A stretch of 64,000 nucleotides of DNA, taken from Streptomyces griseicoloratus (GTDB lineage: Bacteria; Actinomycetota; Actinomycetes; Streptomycetales; Streptomycetaceae). The DNA is taken from contig NZ_JACVQF010000190.1 of assembly GCF_014534645.1 (NCBI RefSeq), positions 62,001-126,000 on the forward strand. The letters are read 5' to 3'. The position numbers were made by a program, and so were the translations under genes. The notes under the pieces are model-generated. The model was not told where the DNA came from. It was given only the letters and a program-made list of their open reading frames with translations, and did not search any database. Shown here piece by piece: positions 9,276-17,383 of this stretch (position 1 is the stretch's first letter; every line of letters begins with the position of its first letter).

Positions 9276-9345
9276 GCGTTGGTGGTCCAAGGAAAGACGC
9301 CCCGCTTCCTGCGGGGAGATGCAGGTGCAAGGCCTGCCCGGCGCT
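9276..9345 (+). tRNA. tRNA-Gly(UCC)-like RNA with non-canonical T-loop
   Basis: The 70 nt fold by eye into a complete cloverleaf. The acceptor stem is GCGTTGG (9276-9282) with CCGGCGC (9338-9344), 7 bp including two G-U pairs. The D-stem is GTC with GAC and a short loop AAGGAA keeping the GG pair. The anticodon stem is CCCCG with CGGGG and the loop CTTCCTG, giving anticodon UCC with U33. The variable loop is AGAT, and the T-stem is GCAGG with CCTGC. The discriminator is U73, and G1-C72, C2-G71, C35 and C36 are all present, which are the known bacterial glycine identity elements. U8-A14 and A15-U48 tertiary pairs are possible. Oddities: T-loop TGCAAGG (G at position 55 instead of U), U37, and a D-loop lacking positions 16-17. 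CCA is not encoded. The motif GUGC replaces GUUC, as in staphylococcal cell-wall tRNA-Gly. It may be a non-translational tRNA or a degenerate pseudogene. Confidence 0.6.
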
Positions 9346-9350
9346 CGATC

Positions 9351-9386
9351 AGAACCCCGGTTCCGCATCAGTGGGACCGGGGTTCT
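9351..9386. terminator. Bidirectional hairpin after the tRNA-like gene
   Basis: A perfect 11-bp stem (AGAACCCCGGT with ACCGGGGTTCT) and a 14-nt loop start 5 nt after the tRNA-like RNA and end 17 nt before the stop codon of the convergent racemase gene. It can serve as terminator for both. Confidence 0.8.
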
Positions 9387-9402
9387 CGCGCGTTCCGTGC
9401 CC

Positions 9403-10134
9403 TCACACCTGCACGATCGGCTCCCGCGTGAACAGCGCGCCCAGTTCCGGCGCGTTCACCCGGCGGTCCGCCAGGCGCAGCGCCTCCCAGACCGTGACCT
9501 GGTTCGCCGTCAGGACCGGCTTGGCCAGTTCCTTCTCCAGCGCCGGGATGTGTGCCGCCGTGTGCAGTGCCGTGTCGGGCAGGAGGATCGCCTCCGCCTC
9601 CGGGTGGTCGGCCGCGCGGGCCAGCGCCAGGACCTCCGGCTCACCCCACGTGCCGACCTCGGCCGCCGTCACGATGCCCGAGCTGCGGACGCCGACGACC
9701 TCCACACCGGCCGCGCGCAGGAAGTCCGCGAAGAGCCCGGCCACGTCCTCGGGGTACGTCGCCCCGATCGCGACCCGGCGCACCTCCAGCTCGCGGAGGG
9801 CGTGGACGAAGGCGAAGGAGGTCGAGGAGGCCGGCATGCCCGCCGCTGCCGCCAGCGCGCGCACCTGCTGCTGGGCGCCCTCCCAGCCGTGCACGAAGCT
9901 GCCGCTGGTGCACGCCCACACCACGGCCTCGGCACCGGCGTGCCGCAGTTCCTGGACGCCCGCCGCGAGCCGCTGCTCCGAGCCCATCTCGCGCAGGGCG
10001 TCGACGCGGTGGGCGTCCTCGCCGATGTCGGTGTGCACCAGGTCCACCCGGATGTCGCTGCCCAGGAGCTGCTCGATGCGCGGGTAGTCGTCCTCGCCGG
10101 AGTGGCCCGGGTACAGGAATCCCAGTGCTGTCAT
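9403..10134 (-). CDS. Asp/Glu racemase / maleate isomerase-like protein, one catalytic Cys
   Basis: A 243-residue member of the aspartate/glutamate racemase superfamily (maleate cis-trans isomerase, arylmalonate decarboxylase, EutA). The first catalytic cysteine is present in ACTSGSF (Cys75). At the position of the second (normally SCTN or similar) the sequence is LLPDTALHT, with Asp187, so the two-cysteine racemase/isomerase mechanism is not available. The conserved ANQVT segment is kept. The ATG at 10134 overlaps the stop of the upstream racemase-like gene as ATGA, so translation is coupled and the two proteins may work as a pair. Upstream neighbours encode a hydroxyacid dehydrogenase, an amidase and an EhuABCD-type importer, suggesting breakdown of an imported amino-acid-like or malonate-like compound. 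Confidence 0.85.
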   Translation of the reverse strand: MTALGFLYPGHSGEDDYPRIEQLLGSDIRVDLVHTDIGEDAHRVDALREMGSEQRLAAGVQELRHAGAEAVVWACTSGSFVHGWEGAQQQVRALAAAAGMPASSTSFAFVHALRELEVRRVAIGATYPEDVAGLFADFLRAAGVEVVGVRSSGIVTAAEVGTWGEPEVLALARAADHPEAEAILLPDTALHTAAHIPALEKELAKPVLTANQVTVWEALRLADRRVNAPELGALFTREPIVQV

Positions 10135-10961
10135 GTCCACCCTTCCTGCTGCTGCTCGTCTTCGGGCAGTCCCGGAACGCCGGGTGCTCCCGGAACCTCC
10201 GGCATCACGGGACCGGGCCGTGCCGCCGGGTCGATCAGCGCCTGGTACGGCCCCACAGCACGGGTACCCAATCGGCGCAGCGCCGCCCACATCGTCACTT
10301 GGTTGGCCGAGATCACCGGGATGCGCAGCTCGGCCTCCAGCTGCGGGATGACGTCGTAGGTCGGAAGGTTGGTGCAGGAGATGAACAGGGCGTCCGCGTC
10401 CCCCTGGCGCCGTACCGCCCGGCGTGCCATGTCGGCGACCTCGCGGTACGGGACCTTCCAGATGTGCCGGGTCAGGCCCATGAAGGCGCGGCCGGTGACG
10501 GTGACACCGCCCTGGCCGACGTACTCCTCCAGGGCCCGCGTGACGGAGACCGTGTACGGCGTCACCAGCGCCACCCGGCCCGCGCCCAGCTCGGCCAGGG
10601 CCTCCAGCAGGGCGCCCGAGGTGGTCACGGCCGGGGTCCCGCCGGCACGGGTCATCGCCGCGCACATCGCCCGTTCGCCGGCGAGACCGCCGACGAAGCT
10701 GCCCGAGGTGCAGGCGTAGGCGAGGACCTCGGGGGCGATGGCGTTCAGGGTCCGGGTGGCCTCCTCCAGCGTCTCGTGCTCGCTGACCAGACGGGCCAGG
10801 TCGAGACCGACCTCGACGGGCACGTACGGCGTTCTTGTCATGTGCAGGGATACCTCGGCGGGCACCCAGCGCCACAGCTCGCGGTCCAGCGCGAAGTCGA
10901 AGGGGGCGACGACACCGATCCCGCGTTGCGGGGCGGGTCCACCGAGAAAGGAGATGTCCAT
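10131..10961 (-). CDS. Asp/Glu racemase / maleate isomerase-like protein, two catalytic Cys
   Basis: A 276-residue paralogue of the downstream gene. Both catalytic cysteines of the superfamily are present: ACTSGSF (Cys84) and SCTNLPTYD (Cys196), so it could be an active racemase, maleate isomerase or EutA-type enzyme. A Pro/Gly-rich C-terminal tail (PGPVMPEVPGAPGVPG) extends past the domain. The start at 10961 gives MDISFLGG and has a strong AAGGAGA-like region only on the other strand, so the start rests on homology. The gene is transcribed away from the dehydrogenase gene across a 213-bp region that contains TTGAC...GTCAA half-sites but no operator I can assign. The substrate is not predictable beyond a small dicarboxylate or substituted malonate. 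Confidence 0.85.
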   Translation of the reverse strand: MDISFLGGPAPQRGIGVVAPFDFALDRELWRWVPAEVSLHMTRTPYVPVEVGLDLARLVSEHETLEEATRTLNAIAPEVLAYACTSGSFVGGLAGERAMCAAMTRAGGTPAVTTSGALLEALAELGAGRVALVTPYTVSVTRALEEYVGQGGVTVTGRAFMGLTRHIWKVPYREVADMARRAVRRQGDADALFISCTNLPTYDVIPQLEAELRIPVISANQVTMWAALRRLGTRAVGPYQALIDPAARPGPVMPEVPGAPGVPGLPEDEQQQEGWT

Positions 10962-11174
10962 GGCAGGCACCGGCCTCACTCTGGGAGAGGGGAGGACAAC
11001 GCACCGGACGGCCGTGTTGACGACGGTAGGTTCCGGTGCGAGCGTGGTCAATCCGCCCACGTCACCAGCCGGTCGGTCCGTCGCCGGCGCCCGCGTCGGC
11101 AGCCGGCCGGCCACCTTGCGGCGGGCCGCGCCGCACCGTCCCCGGCCCCTTCTGCTCCGGAGAAACGCCTGCCG

Positions 11175-12134
11175 ATGACCGCCCCCGGCCCCTCCCCCAC
11201 GCTCCTCGTCCTCGACGCCGAGCCCCGTCCCCGTCTCGGCCGGCTGGCCGGACGTGCCCGGATCGAGTACGCGGACGAGTCCCGCCTCGCCGAGCGGCTG
11301 CCGCACGCGGACGTCCTGCTGGTGTGGGACTTCACCTCGCACGCGGTGCGCAGGGCGTGGCCGGGCGGCGGCCCGCGGCCGGGCTGGGTGCACACGGCGA
11401 GCGCGGGCGTGGACCACCTGATGTGCCCGGAACTCGCCGACTCCGACACGGTGGTCACGAACGCGCGCGGCGTCTTCGACCAGCCCATCGCCGAGTACGT
11501 GGCCGCCCTCGTGCTGGCGATGGCCAAGGACCTGCCGCGGACGCTGGAGCTCCAGCGGGAGCGGAGCTGGCGGCACCGGGAGTCGCAGCGGGTGGCCGGG
11601 ACGCGTGCCTGTGTGGTCGGCTCGGGCCCGATCGGCCGGGCGATCGGCCGCACGCTCTCGGCGCTCGGCGTCACCACCGCCGTGGTCGGCCGTACGCCGC
11701 GCGCGGACGTCCACGGCCCGGACGACCTCGACCGGCTGCTGGCCCGCGCCGACTGGGTGATCGCCGCGGCGCCGCTCACCGAGGACACGCGGGGCATGTT
11801 CGACGCCCGCCGGTTCGCCCTGATGCAGCCCTCCGCCCGGTTCGTCAACGTCGGGCGGGGGCAGCTCGTGGCCGAGGACGCGCTCGCCGAGGCGCTGGCC
11901 GGGCGCCGGATCGCGGGGGCGGCCCTGGACGTCTTCGCGGACGAGCCGCTGCCCGCCGGCAGCCCGCTGTGGGGGGCTCCCGGGCTGATCGTCTCCCCGC
12001 ACATGAGCGGTGACACGGTCGGCTGGCGGGACGAGCTGGGGGCGCAGTTCGTGGAGTTGTACGAGTGCTGGGCGGCGGGCCGTCCGCTGCCGAACGTGGT
12101 CGACAAGAAGCGTGGGTACGTACCCGGACACTGA
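11175..12134 (+). CDS. D-2-hydroxyacid dehydrogenase
   Basis: A 319-residue NAD(P)-dependent dehydrogenase of the D-isomer-specific 2-hydroxyacid family. The nucleotide-binding motif VVGSGPIGRAIG lies at about residues 150-161. The catalytic Arg is in NVGRGQL, the Glu in FADEPLP and the His in SPHMSG. It would interconvert a 2-keto acid and a D-2-hydroxy acid. ATG 11175 is used; a GGAG lies 12 nt upstream, slightly far, but no better start exists. The amidase gene starts 17 bp after the stop, so both are likely in one transcript. The segment VHTASAGVDH is typical of the glyoxylate/hydroxypyruvate reductase-like branch; the true substrate is unknown. Confidence 0.9.
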   Translation: MTAPGPSPTLLVLDAEPRPRLGRLAGRARIEYADESRLAERLPHADVLLVWDFTSHAVRRAWPGGGPRPGWVHTASAGVDHLMCPELADSDTVVTNARGVFDQPIAEYVAALVLAMAKDLPRTLELQRERSWRHRESQRVAGTRACVVGSGPIGRAIGRTLSALGVTTAVVGRTPRADVHGPDDLDRLLARADWVIAAAPLTEDTRGMFDARRFALMQPSARFVNVGRGQLVAEDALAEALAGRRIAGAALDVFADEPLPAGSPLWGAPGLIVSPHMSGDTVGWRDELGAQFVELYECWAAGRPLPNVVDKKRGYVPGH

Positions 12135-12151
12135 CGTCCCTGGGAGGGTGC

Positions 12152-13558
12152 ATGACCGACCTCACCGAGCTGACCGCGGTCCAGCTCGTCGACGGTTACC
12201 GCAAGGGTGAGTTCAGCCCCGTGGAGGTGACCCGGGCCGCCCTGGAGCGGGCCGGGCGGATCCAGCCGGAGGTGAACGCGTTCGTCCGGCTCACCGCCGA
12301 GGAGGCGACGGAGCGGGCCCGCGAGTCGGCGGGGCGGTGGCGGCGCGGGGAGCCGTGCGGGCTGCTGGACGGGGTGCCGGTGACGGTCAAGGACATCCTC
12401 CTCATGCGCGGGCATCCGACCCTGCGCGGCTCCCGGGCCGTCTCGCCGGACGGCCCCTGGGACGAGGACGCCCCGTCCGTGGCCCGGCTGCGCGAGCACG
12501 GTGCCGTCTTCCTGGGCAAGACGACGACGCCCGAGTACGGCTGGAAGGGCGTGACCGACTCGCCGCTGTCCGGGGTGACCCGCAACCCGTACGACCCCAC
12601 GCGCACCTCCGGCGGGTCGAGCGGGGGCGCGGCGGCGGCCGTGGCGCTGGGCGCGGGGCCGCTGGCGCTCGGCACGGACGGCGGCGGCAGCGTGCGGATC
12701 CCCGCCTCCTTCTGCGGGATCTTCGGCCTGAAGCCGACGTACGGCCGGGTCCCGCTCTACCCGGCGAGCGCCTTCGGCACCCTGGCGCACGTGGGCCCGA
12801 TGACGCGCGACGCGGCGGACGCGGCGCTGCTGCTGGACGTGATCGGCGTGCCGGACGCCCGCGACTGGTCGGCGCTCGGCCCGGCGCCCGGTTCGTACAC
12901 CGATGCCCTCGCCGGCGGGGTACGGGGGCTGCGGGTGGCGTACTCGCCGACGCTCGGCGGGCAGGTGGCGGTGCGCCCGGCGGTGGCGACGGCGGTGCGG
13001 CGGGCGGTGGAGCGGCTGGCGGAGCTGGGCGCGTACGTGACGGAGGCCGATCCGGACTTCGCCGAACCGGTGGACGCCTTCCACACGCTGTGGTTCAGCG
13101 GGGCGGCGCGGGTGGTGCAGCGGCTCGGTCCGCGGCAGCGGGCGGTGCTCGATCCGGGGCTGCGGGAGATCTGCGCGGCCGGGGCGCGGTACTCGGCGCT
13201 GGACTACCTGGCCGCGGTGGACGTCCGCATGGAGCTGGGCCGCCGGATGGGCGCCTTCCACGAGTCGTACGACCTGCTGGTCACGCCGACGTTGCCGATC
13301 ACCGCCTTCGAGGCGGGGGCCGAGGTGCCGAAGGGCTCGGGGCACCGGCGGTGGACCGGGTGGACGCCGTTCACGTACCCGTTCAACCTGACCCAGCAGC
13401 CGGCGGCGTCCGTGCCGGTCGGCACCGACGGGGAGGGGCTGCCGGTCGGGCTGCAGCTCGTGGCGGCCCGGCACCGGGACGACCTCGTCCTGCGGGCCGC
13501 GCACGCGCTGTTCGAGGCCGGCGCCACCGGGCCCCGTCTCACGCCCGGCGGAAGCTGA
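12152..13558 (+). CDS. Amidase (GatA / amidase-signature family)
   Basis: A 468-residue amidase-signature hydrolase. The Ser-cisSer-Lys triad is visible: Lys in VTVKDI (about residue 90), the cis-Ser in TSGGSSGGAAAA and the nucleophilic Ser in GTDGGGSVRIPAS. It hydrolyses an amide bond, giving a carboxylate and ammonia or an amine. There is no signal peptide, so it acts in the cytoplasm on something imported or made inside. GGGAGG lies 5 nt before ATG 12152. The gene follows the dehydrogenase and converges with the DUF3830 gene, overlapping it by 20 bp. It is not GatA of the tRNA amidotransferase, because no gatB or gatC is nearby. Confidence 0.9.
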   Translation: MTDLTELTAVQLVDGYRKGEFSPVEVTRAALERAGRIQPEVNAFVRLTAEEATERARESAGRWRRGEPCGLLDGVPVTVKDILLMRGHPTLRGSRAVSPDGPWDEDAPSVARLREHGAVFLGKTTTPEYGWKGVTDSPLSGVTRNPYDPTRTSGGSSGGAAAAVALGAGPLALGTDGGGSVRIPASFCGIFGLKPTYGRVPLYPASAFGTLAHVGPMTRDAADAALLLDVIGVPDARDWSALGPAPGSYTDALAGGVRGLRVAYSPTLGGQVAVRPAVATAVRRAVERLAELGAYVTEADPDFAEPVDAFHTLWFSGAARVVQRLGPRQRAVLDPGLREICAAGARYSALDYLAAVDVRMELGRRMGAFHESYDLLVTPTLPITAFEAGAEVPKGSGHRRWTGWTPFTYPFNLTQQPAASVPVGTDGEGLPVGLQLVAARHRDDLVLRAAHALFEAGATGPRLTPGGS

Positions 13559-14033
13559 GGGTCTCGCCCTCGGCGCCGGAGCGCCACAGGTCGTTGCAGG
13601 CGTCGGCCATGGCGTCCAGCCCCTCGACGACCCGGCCCCAGACGATGCCGGGCACCCAGCCGACGTCGCCGTTGAGCAGCAGGTTGTTGCGCTCGTAGAA
13701 CAGGGCCAGGTCGACCAGGGTCGTGCCCGGGCGGACCTCGCGGTCGTAGCCGTACGCCTTGGTTCCCAACTCGGCACCCGAGAAGGCGAAATAGCACAGG
13801 TCGCCCGGAATGGGAGTAACCGTCGGGTTCTCCAACGGTGGTTCGGATGTCGCGAAGGGCGGGAAAAGGGCGTAGATCTCGTTACGGGCGTATTTGGCGT
13901 GATACACCTCGCCGGCCAGCGGGAGCGCGTCCCAGACGGCGTTACAGGTGACCGGGGCCCGGTCGTCGAGCAGTTGGGCCGTGCAGGTGACGGCGCGTTT
14001 GACCAGCGAGACTTCGATGCAGCGATCGGCCAT
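13539..14033 (-). CDS. DUF3830 family (cyclophilin-like fold) protein
   Basis: The 164-residue product reads IEVSLVKRAVTCTAQLLDDRAPVTCNAVWDALPLAGEVYHAKYARNE-like from its start, the hallmark of DUF3830, a small cyclophilin-like beta-barrel family found beside amidases, racemases and amino-acid importers. No catalytic function has been shown for the family that I know of. Start choice: ATG 14033 begins right at the conserved MADRCIEV; ATG 14042 is the alternative. Longer upstream frames would overlap the divergent substrate-binding-protein gene and are unlikely. The gap to that gene (about 100 bp) should hold divergent promoters and contains GCAT-AACTTGC-ATGC, a possible but weak operator. Confidence 0.8.
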   Translation of the reverse strand: MADRCIEVSLVKRAVTCTAQLLDDRAPVTCNAVWDALPLAGEVYHAKYARNEIYALFPPFATSEPPLENPTVTPIPGDLCYFAFSGAELGTKAYGYDREVRPGTTLVDLALFYERNNLLLNGDVGWVPGIVWGRVVEGLDAMADACNDLWRSGAEGETLSFRRA

Positions 14034-14140
14034 GCCCTCCATGGCAGTGCCCGGCGCGGCCGCGGTCAAGGGCGCCGTGCCGTCGTACCGGACGGAAAAA
14101 GACCGGCATAACTTGCATGCCTTCGGGTAGCCGCGCGCCC

Positions 14141-15061
14141 ATGGCTCCACCACACAGAACCCTCCTACGGGGAATATCCGGCCACACATCCGGACCCACA
14201 CGCCGGTCGCTGCTCGCGGGGGTCGCGGCGCTCGGCGCGCTGGGGGCCGCCGGCTGCTCGCGCGTGGCGTCGGCCTCGAACGTGGAAGGCGGTGACCTGC
14301 TCGACCGGCTCAGGGCGCAGGGCGTCGCGCGGCTCGGCATCGCGGGGGAGATCCCCTTCGGGTACATCAGCAAGGACGGTGAGCTGACCGGCGAGGCGCC
14401 GGAGCTGGCGAAGGTCATCTTCAAGCGGCTCGGCGTGGACCGGGTGCAGCCGGTGCCGACGGAGTTCGGCTCCCTCATCCCCGGCCTGGCCTCGCAGCAG
14501 TTCGACGTCGTGGCCGCGGGGATGTACATCAACCCCGACCGCTGCGAACAGGTCATCTTCTCCGACCCGGACTACCAGATGCTCGACTCCTTCATCGTCC
14601 GCAAGGGCAATCCGATGGGGCTGCGCGACTACCGGGACGTCGTGGAGAAGAAGGCCAGGTTCGCGACCGGCACCGGATACGCCGAGATCCAGTACGCGGT
14701 GGAGGCCGGGTACGAGGAGGGCGACATCCTGATCGTGCCCGACCAGGTGGCCGGCCTGAACGCCGTCGAGGCCGGGCGCGTGGACGTCTTCGCGGGGACC
14801 GCGCTGACCACCCGTGAGGTGGTGAAGAAGTCCGCCAAGGCCGAGGTGACCGAGCCGTTCAAGCCGATCGTGGACGGTGAACCGCACGTCGACGGGGGCG
14901 GCTTCGCCTTCCGGCCGACCGAGACGAAGCTGCGGGACGCCTTCAACGCCGAGCTGGCGAAGCTGAAGGAGAGCGGCGAACTGCTCCGCATCCTGAGGCC
15001 CTTCGGGTTCACCGAGGCCGAGATGACCGATCTGACCGCGAAGGAGCTGTGCGGCGGATGA
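14141..15061 (+). CDS. ehuB: ABC importer substrate-binding lipoprotein, EhuB-type
   Basis: A 306-residue lipoprotein of the polar-amino-acid-binding (SBP family 3) fold. The N-terminus has TRRSLLAG followed by a hydrophobic stretch and the lipobox LGAAGC, so it is probably Tat-exported and lipid-anchored. The fold is shown by GELTGEAPELAKVIF, QFDVVAAGMYINPDR and FATGTGYAEIQ. The gene order binding protein, two permeases, ATPase, each overlapping the next by 4-11 bp, is that of ectoine/hydroxyectoine importers EhuBCDA. The ligand is inferred only from this family resemblance; none of the usual ectoine degradation enzymes apart from EutA-like racemases is nearby. ATG 14117 is an alternative start but adds residues before a normal signal peptide. 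Confidence 0.85.
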   Translation: MAPPHRTLLRGISGHTSGPTRRSLLAGVAALGALGAAGCSRVASASNVEGGDLLDRLRAQGVARLGIAGEIPFGYISKDGELTGEAPELAKVIFKRLGVDRVQPVPTEFGSLIPGLASQQFDVVAAGMYINPDRCEQVIFSDPDYQMLDSFIVRKGNPMGLRDYRDVVEKKARFATGTGYAEIQYAVEAGYEEGDILIVPDQVAGLNAVEAGRVDVFAGTALTTREVVKKSAKAEVTEPFKPIVDGEPHVDGGGFAFRPTETKLRDAFNAELAKLKESGELLRILRPFGFTEAEMTDLTAKELCGG

Positions 15062-15762
15062 CATCGGGACTGTGGGAACTCGTCCTCCAGGGCGTCTGGG
15101 TCACGATCCAGCTGCTCGTCCTCAGCGCGCTGCTGGCGACGGCGGTCTCCTTCGTGGTCGGCGTCGCGCGCACGCACCGGCTGTGGATCGTCCGCTTCCT
15201 CGCGGGCTTCTACACCGAGGTGTTCCGCGGCACCTCCGCGCTGGTGATGATCTTCTGGGTGTTCTTCGTGCTGCCCCCGGCCTTCGGCTGGCAGCTGGTG
15301 CCGCTGTGGGCGGGCACGCTGGCGCTGGGGCTGACCTACGGGGCGTACGGCGCGGAGATCGTGCGCGGTGCGCTGGTCGCCGTCGACCCGGCGCAGAAGG
15401 AGGGCGGCATCGCGCTCAGCTTCACGCCCTGGCAGCGGATGCGGCTGATCCTGCTGCCGCAGGCGGTGCCGGAGATGATCCCGCCCTTCTCCAACCTGCT
15501 GGTCGAACTGCTCAAGGGCACCGCCCTGGTGTCGATCATGGGCATGGGCGATCTGGCGTTCAGCGGGAACCTGGTGCGGCTCGCGCTGCAGGAGAGCGCG
15601 GAGATCTACACGTACATCCTGCTGATCTACTTCGTGATCGCCTTCCTGCTCACGCGGGTGATGCGCGGTCTGGAGAAGAAGCTGAAGGCGGGCGTCGGGA
15701 AGACGGCGCCGAAGAGCGGGACGGTCACTCCTGAGCCGGCCGGGATCGGGGGTGCCCGGTGA
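15058..15762 (+). CDS. ehuC: ABC importer permease, EhuC-type
   Basis: A 234-residue inner-membrane permease of the His/Glu/Gln/Arg/opine family with about five transmembrane helices. The cytoplasmic coupling motif EGGIALSFTPWQRMRLILLPQA-like (EAA motif) is at about residue 118, and the signature YGAYGAEIVRGALVAV precedes it. ATG 15058 overlaps the stop of the binding-protein gene (ATGA), so translation is coupled. It should pair with the second permease to form the channel. The C-terminal tail is Lys- and Pro-rich and probably cytoplasmic. Confidence 0.9.
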   Translation: MTSGLWELVLQGVWVTIQLLVLSALLATAVSFVVGVARTHRLWIVRFLAGFYTEVFRGTSALVMIFWVFFVLPPAFGWQLVPLWAGTLALGLTYGAYGAEIVRGALVAVDPAQKEGGIALSFTPWQRMRLILLPQAVPEMIPPFSNLLVELLKGTALVSIMGMGDLAFSGNLVRLALQESAEIYTYILLIYFVIAFLLTRVMRGLEKKLKAGVGKTAPKSGTVTPEPAGIGGAR

Positions 15763-16409
15763 ACTGGGACTGGAACGCGGTGTCCGAGTTCATGCCGCAC
15801 TTCTGGGACGGGCTGCTGGTCACCCTGCAGATCCTGGTCCTCGGCTCGGCGATCTCCTTCGCCCTGGGGCTGGTGTGGGCCCTGCTGATGCGGGTGCCCT
15901 CCCGCTGGGTGACCTGGCCGGTCGGGGTGGTCACGGAGTTCGTCCGCAACACCCCGCTGCTGGTGCAGCTGTTCTTCCTCTTCTACGTGCTGCCCGAGTG
16001 GAACGTGACGTTCTCGGCGCTGACCACGGGCGTGGTCGGCATCGGACTGCACTACTCGACGTACACGATGCAGGTCTACCGGGCCGGCATCGAGGCGGTG
16101 CCGGTCGGCCAGTGGGAGGCCGCGACGGCGCTGAACCTGCCGCTGCGGCGGACGTGGACCGCGGTGATCCTGCCGCAGGCCGTCCGCCGGGTGGTGCCCG
16201 CCCTCGGCAACTACGTGATCTCCATGCTGAAGGACACGCCGCTGCTGATGGCGATCACGGTGCTGGAGATGCTCGGCGAGGCGCGGCTGTTCTCCCAGCA
16301 GAACTTCCAGTTCACCGAGCCGCTGACGGTGATCGGCGTGGCCTTCATCGTCATCTCCTACCTGGCCTCCCTTGCCCTGCGAGCCCTGGAGCGACGCCTT
16401 GTCCACTGA
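15759..16409 (+). CDS. ehuD: ABC importer permease, EhuD-type
   Basis: A 216-residue permease, the partner of the previous one. About five transmembrane helices are visible, with VRNTPLLVQLFFLFYVLP, a signature of this family, and the EAA motif VGQWEAATALNLPLRRTW near residue 120. GTG 15759 overlaps the preceding stop as GTGA. The two permeases are clearly different sequences, as in EhuC/EhuD, and should form a heterodimer contacted by the ATPase encoded next. Confidence 0.9.
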   Translation: MNWDWNAVSEFMPHFWDGLLVTLQILVLGSAISFALGLVWALLMRVPSRWVTWPVGVVTEFVRNTPLLVQLFFLFYVLPEWNVTFSALTTGVVGIGLHYSTYTMQVYRAGIEAVPVGQWEAATALNLPLRRTWTAVILPQAVRRVVPALGNYVISMLKDTPLLMAITVLEMLGEARLFSQQNFQFTEPLTVIGVAFIVISYLASLALRALERRLVH

Positions 16410-17184
16410 CACCCTCCCCAACCCGGAGAAGAGCCCCGAGAAGCCGGCCGGCGAGCTGATCCGCCTGGAGCAGGTCACCAAGCGGTTCGGGGACAACACC
16501 GTCCTCGACCACCTCGACTTCTCCGTGGCCGCCGGCAAGCACGTCACCCTGATCGGGCCGTCCGGGTCGGGCAAGACCACGATCCTGCGGCTGCTGATGA
16601 CCCTGCTCAAGCCCGACGAGGGCACGATCACCGTCGACGGGCAGCAGCTGTTCCCGGCGAACGAGAAGCAGCGCCGCGAGGTCCGCAAGCAGATCGGGAT
16701 GGTGTTCCAGCAGTTCAACCTGTTCCCGAACATGACGGTCCTGCGCAACATCACCGAGGCGCCGGTCACCGTGCTCGGCATGTCCAGGGACGAGGCGGTG
16801 GAGCGGGCCAAGGACCTGCTCGACATGGTGGGCCTGGCCGACAAGTGCGACGCCCACCCGGCCCAGCTCTCCGGCGGCCAGCAGCAGCGGGTGGCGATCG
16901 CCCGGGCGCTGGCGATGCGGCCGAAGGTGCTGCTGCTGGACGAGGTGACCTCCGCGCTGGACCCCGAGCTGGTCGCGGGCGTCCTCGACCTGCTGCGGGA
17001 CATCGCACGCAGCACGGACATCACCATGCTCTGCGTGACCCACGAGATGAACTTCGCCCGGGACATCTCGGACCAGGTGCTGATGTTCGACTCGGGCCGG
17101 GTCATCGAGGCGGGTGCGCCGGAGAAGATCTTCAGCGAGCCGGAGCACGACCGGACCCGGGAATTTCTCAGCGCGGTCCTCTGA
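16399..17184 (+). CDS. ehuA: ABC importer ATPase, EhuA-type
   Basis: A 261-residue ATP-binding subunit. Walker A is GPSGSGKTT, the Q-loop lies in IGMVFQQFNLF, the signature is [15 protein letters not shown], Walker B is VLLLDEVTSALD and the switch His is in CVTHEM. I place the start at TTG 16399 because an ideal GGAG sits 7 nt before it (16388-16391) and the frame upstream lies inside the permease gene; the two genes overlap by 11 bp. It drives import through the EhuCD-type permeases. A terminator hairpin follows the stop codon. Confidence 0.9.
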   Translation: MSTDTLPNPEKSPEKPAGELIRLEQVTKRFGDNTVLDHLDFSVAAGKHVTLIGPSGSGKTTILRLLMTLLKPDEGTITVDGQQLFPANEKQRREVRKQIGMVFQQFNLFPNMTVLRNITEAPVTVLGMSRDEAVERAKDLLDMVGLADKCDAHPAQLSGGQQQRVAIARALAMRPKVLLLDEVTSALDPELVAGVLDLLRDIARSTDITMLCVTHEMNFARDISDQVLMFDSGRVIEAGAPEKIFSEPEHDRTREFLSAVL

Positions 17185-17197
17185 CTACCCGGCGTGC

Positions 17198-17231
17198 GGG
17201 CCCCAACACCCGAGGTCGGGGTGCTGGGGCC
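17198..17231 (+). terminator. Intrinsic terminator after the importer operon
   Basis: GGGCCCCAACACCC and GGGTGCTGGGGCC form a long, nearly perfect stem 14 nt after the ATPase stop codon. Confidence 0.75.
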
Positions 17232-17383
17232 TGCCGCTGGCATATGCCAGAGTGCCGGCGCCGCAGTTGGGGGGCGCCGCAATCTCGTCAACACCCCCTC
17301 GTCATCGCCGTCTTGGCGGCTATCGTGAAGGGGATCCGCTGTCCGGATTACGGCCCTATCAGCGAGCGCAGGGGGAGACCACC

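Noticed and set aside
9276-9345. A cobalamin or other riboswitch reading of the GGTGCAAGGCCTGCCC stretch
   Set aside because: The stretch fits a tRNA T-arm and acceptor stem exactly, other cobalamin-box parts are missing, and no gene is placed downstream on the same strand.
12152-13558. GatA subunit of the tRNA amidotransferase
   Set aside because: Only the amidase-signature core is shared; no gatB or gatC is near and the gene sits in a catabolic cluster.
11048-13777. A 909-codon minus-strand frame over the dehydrogenase and amidase genes
   Set aside because: It has no domain signal, while both plus-strand genes show complete catalytic motifs and ribosome-binding sites.
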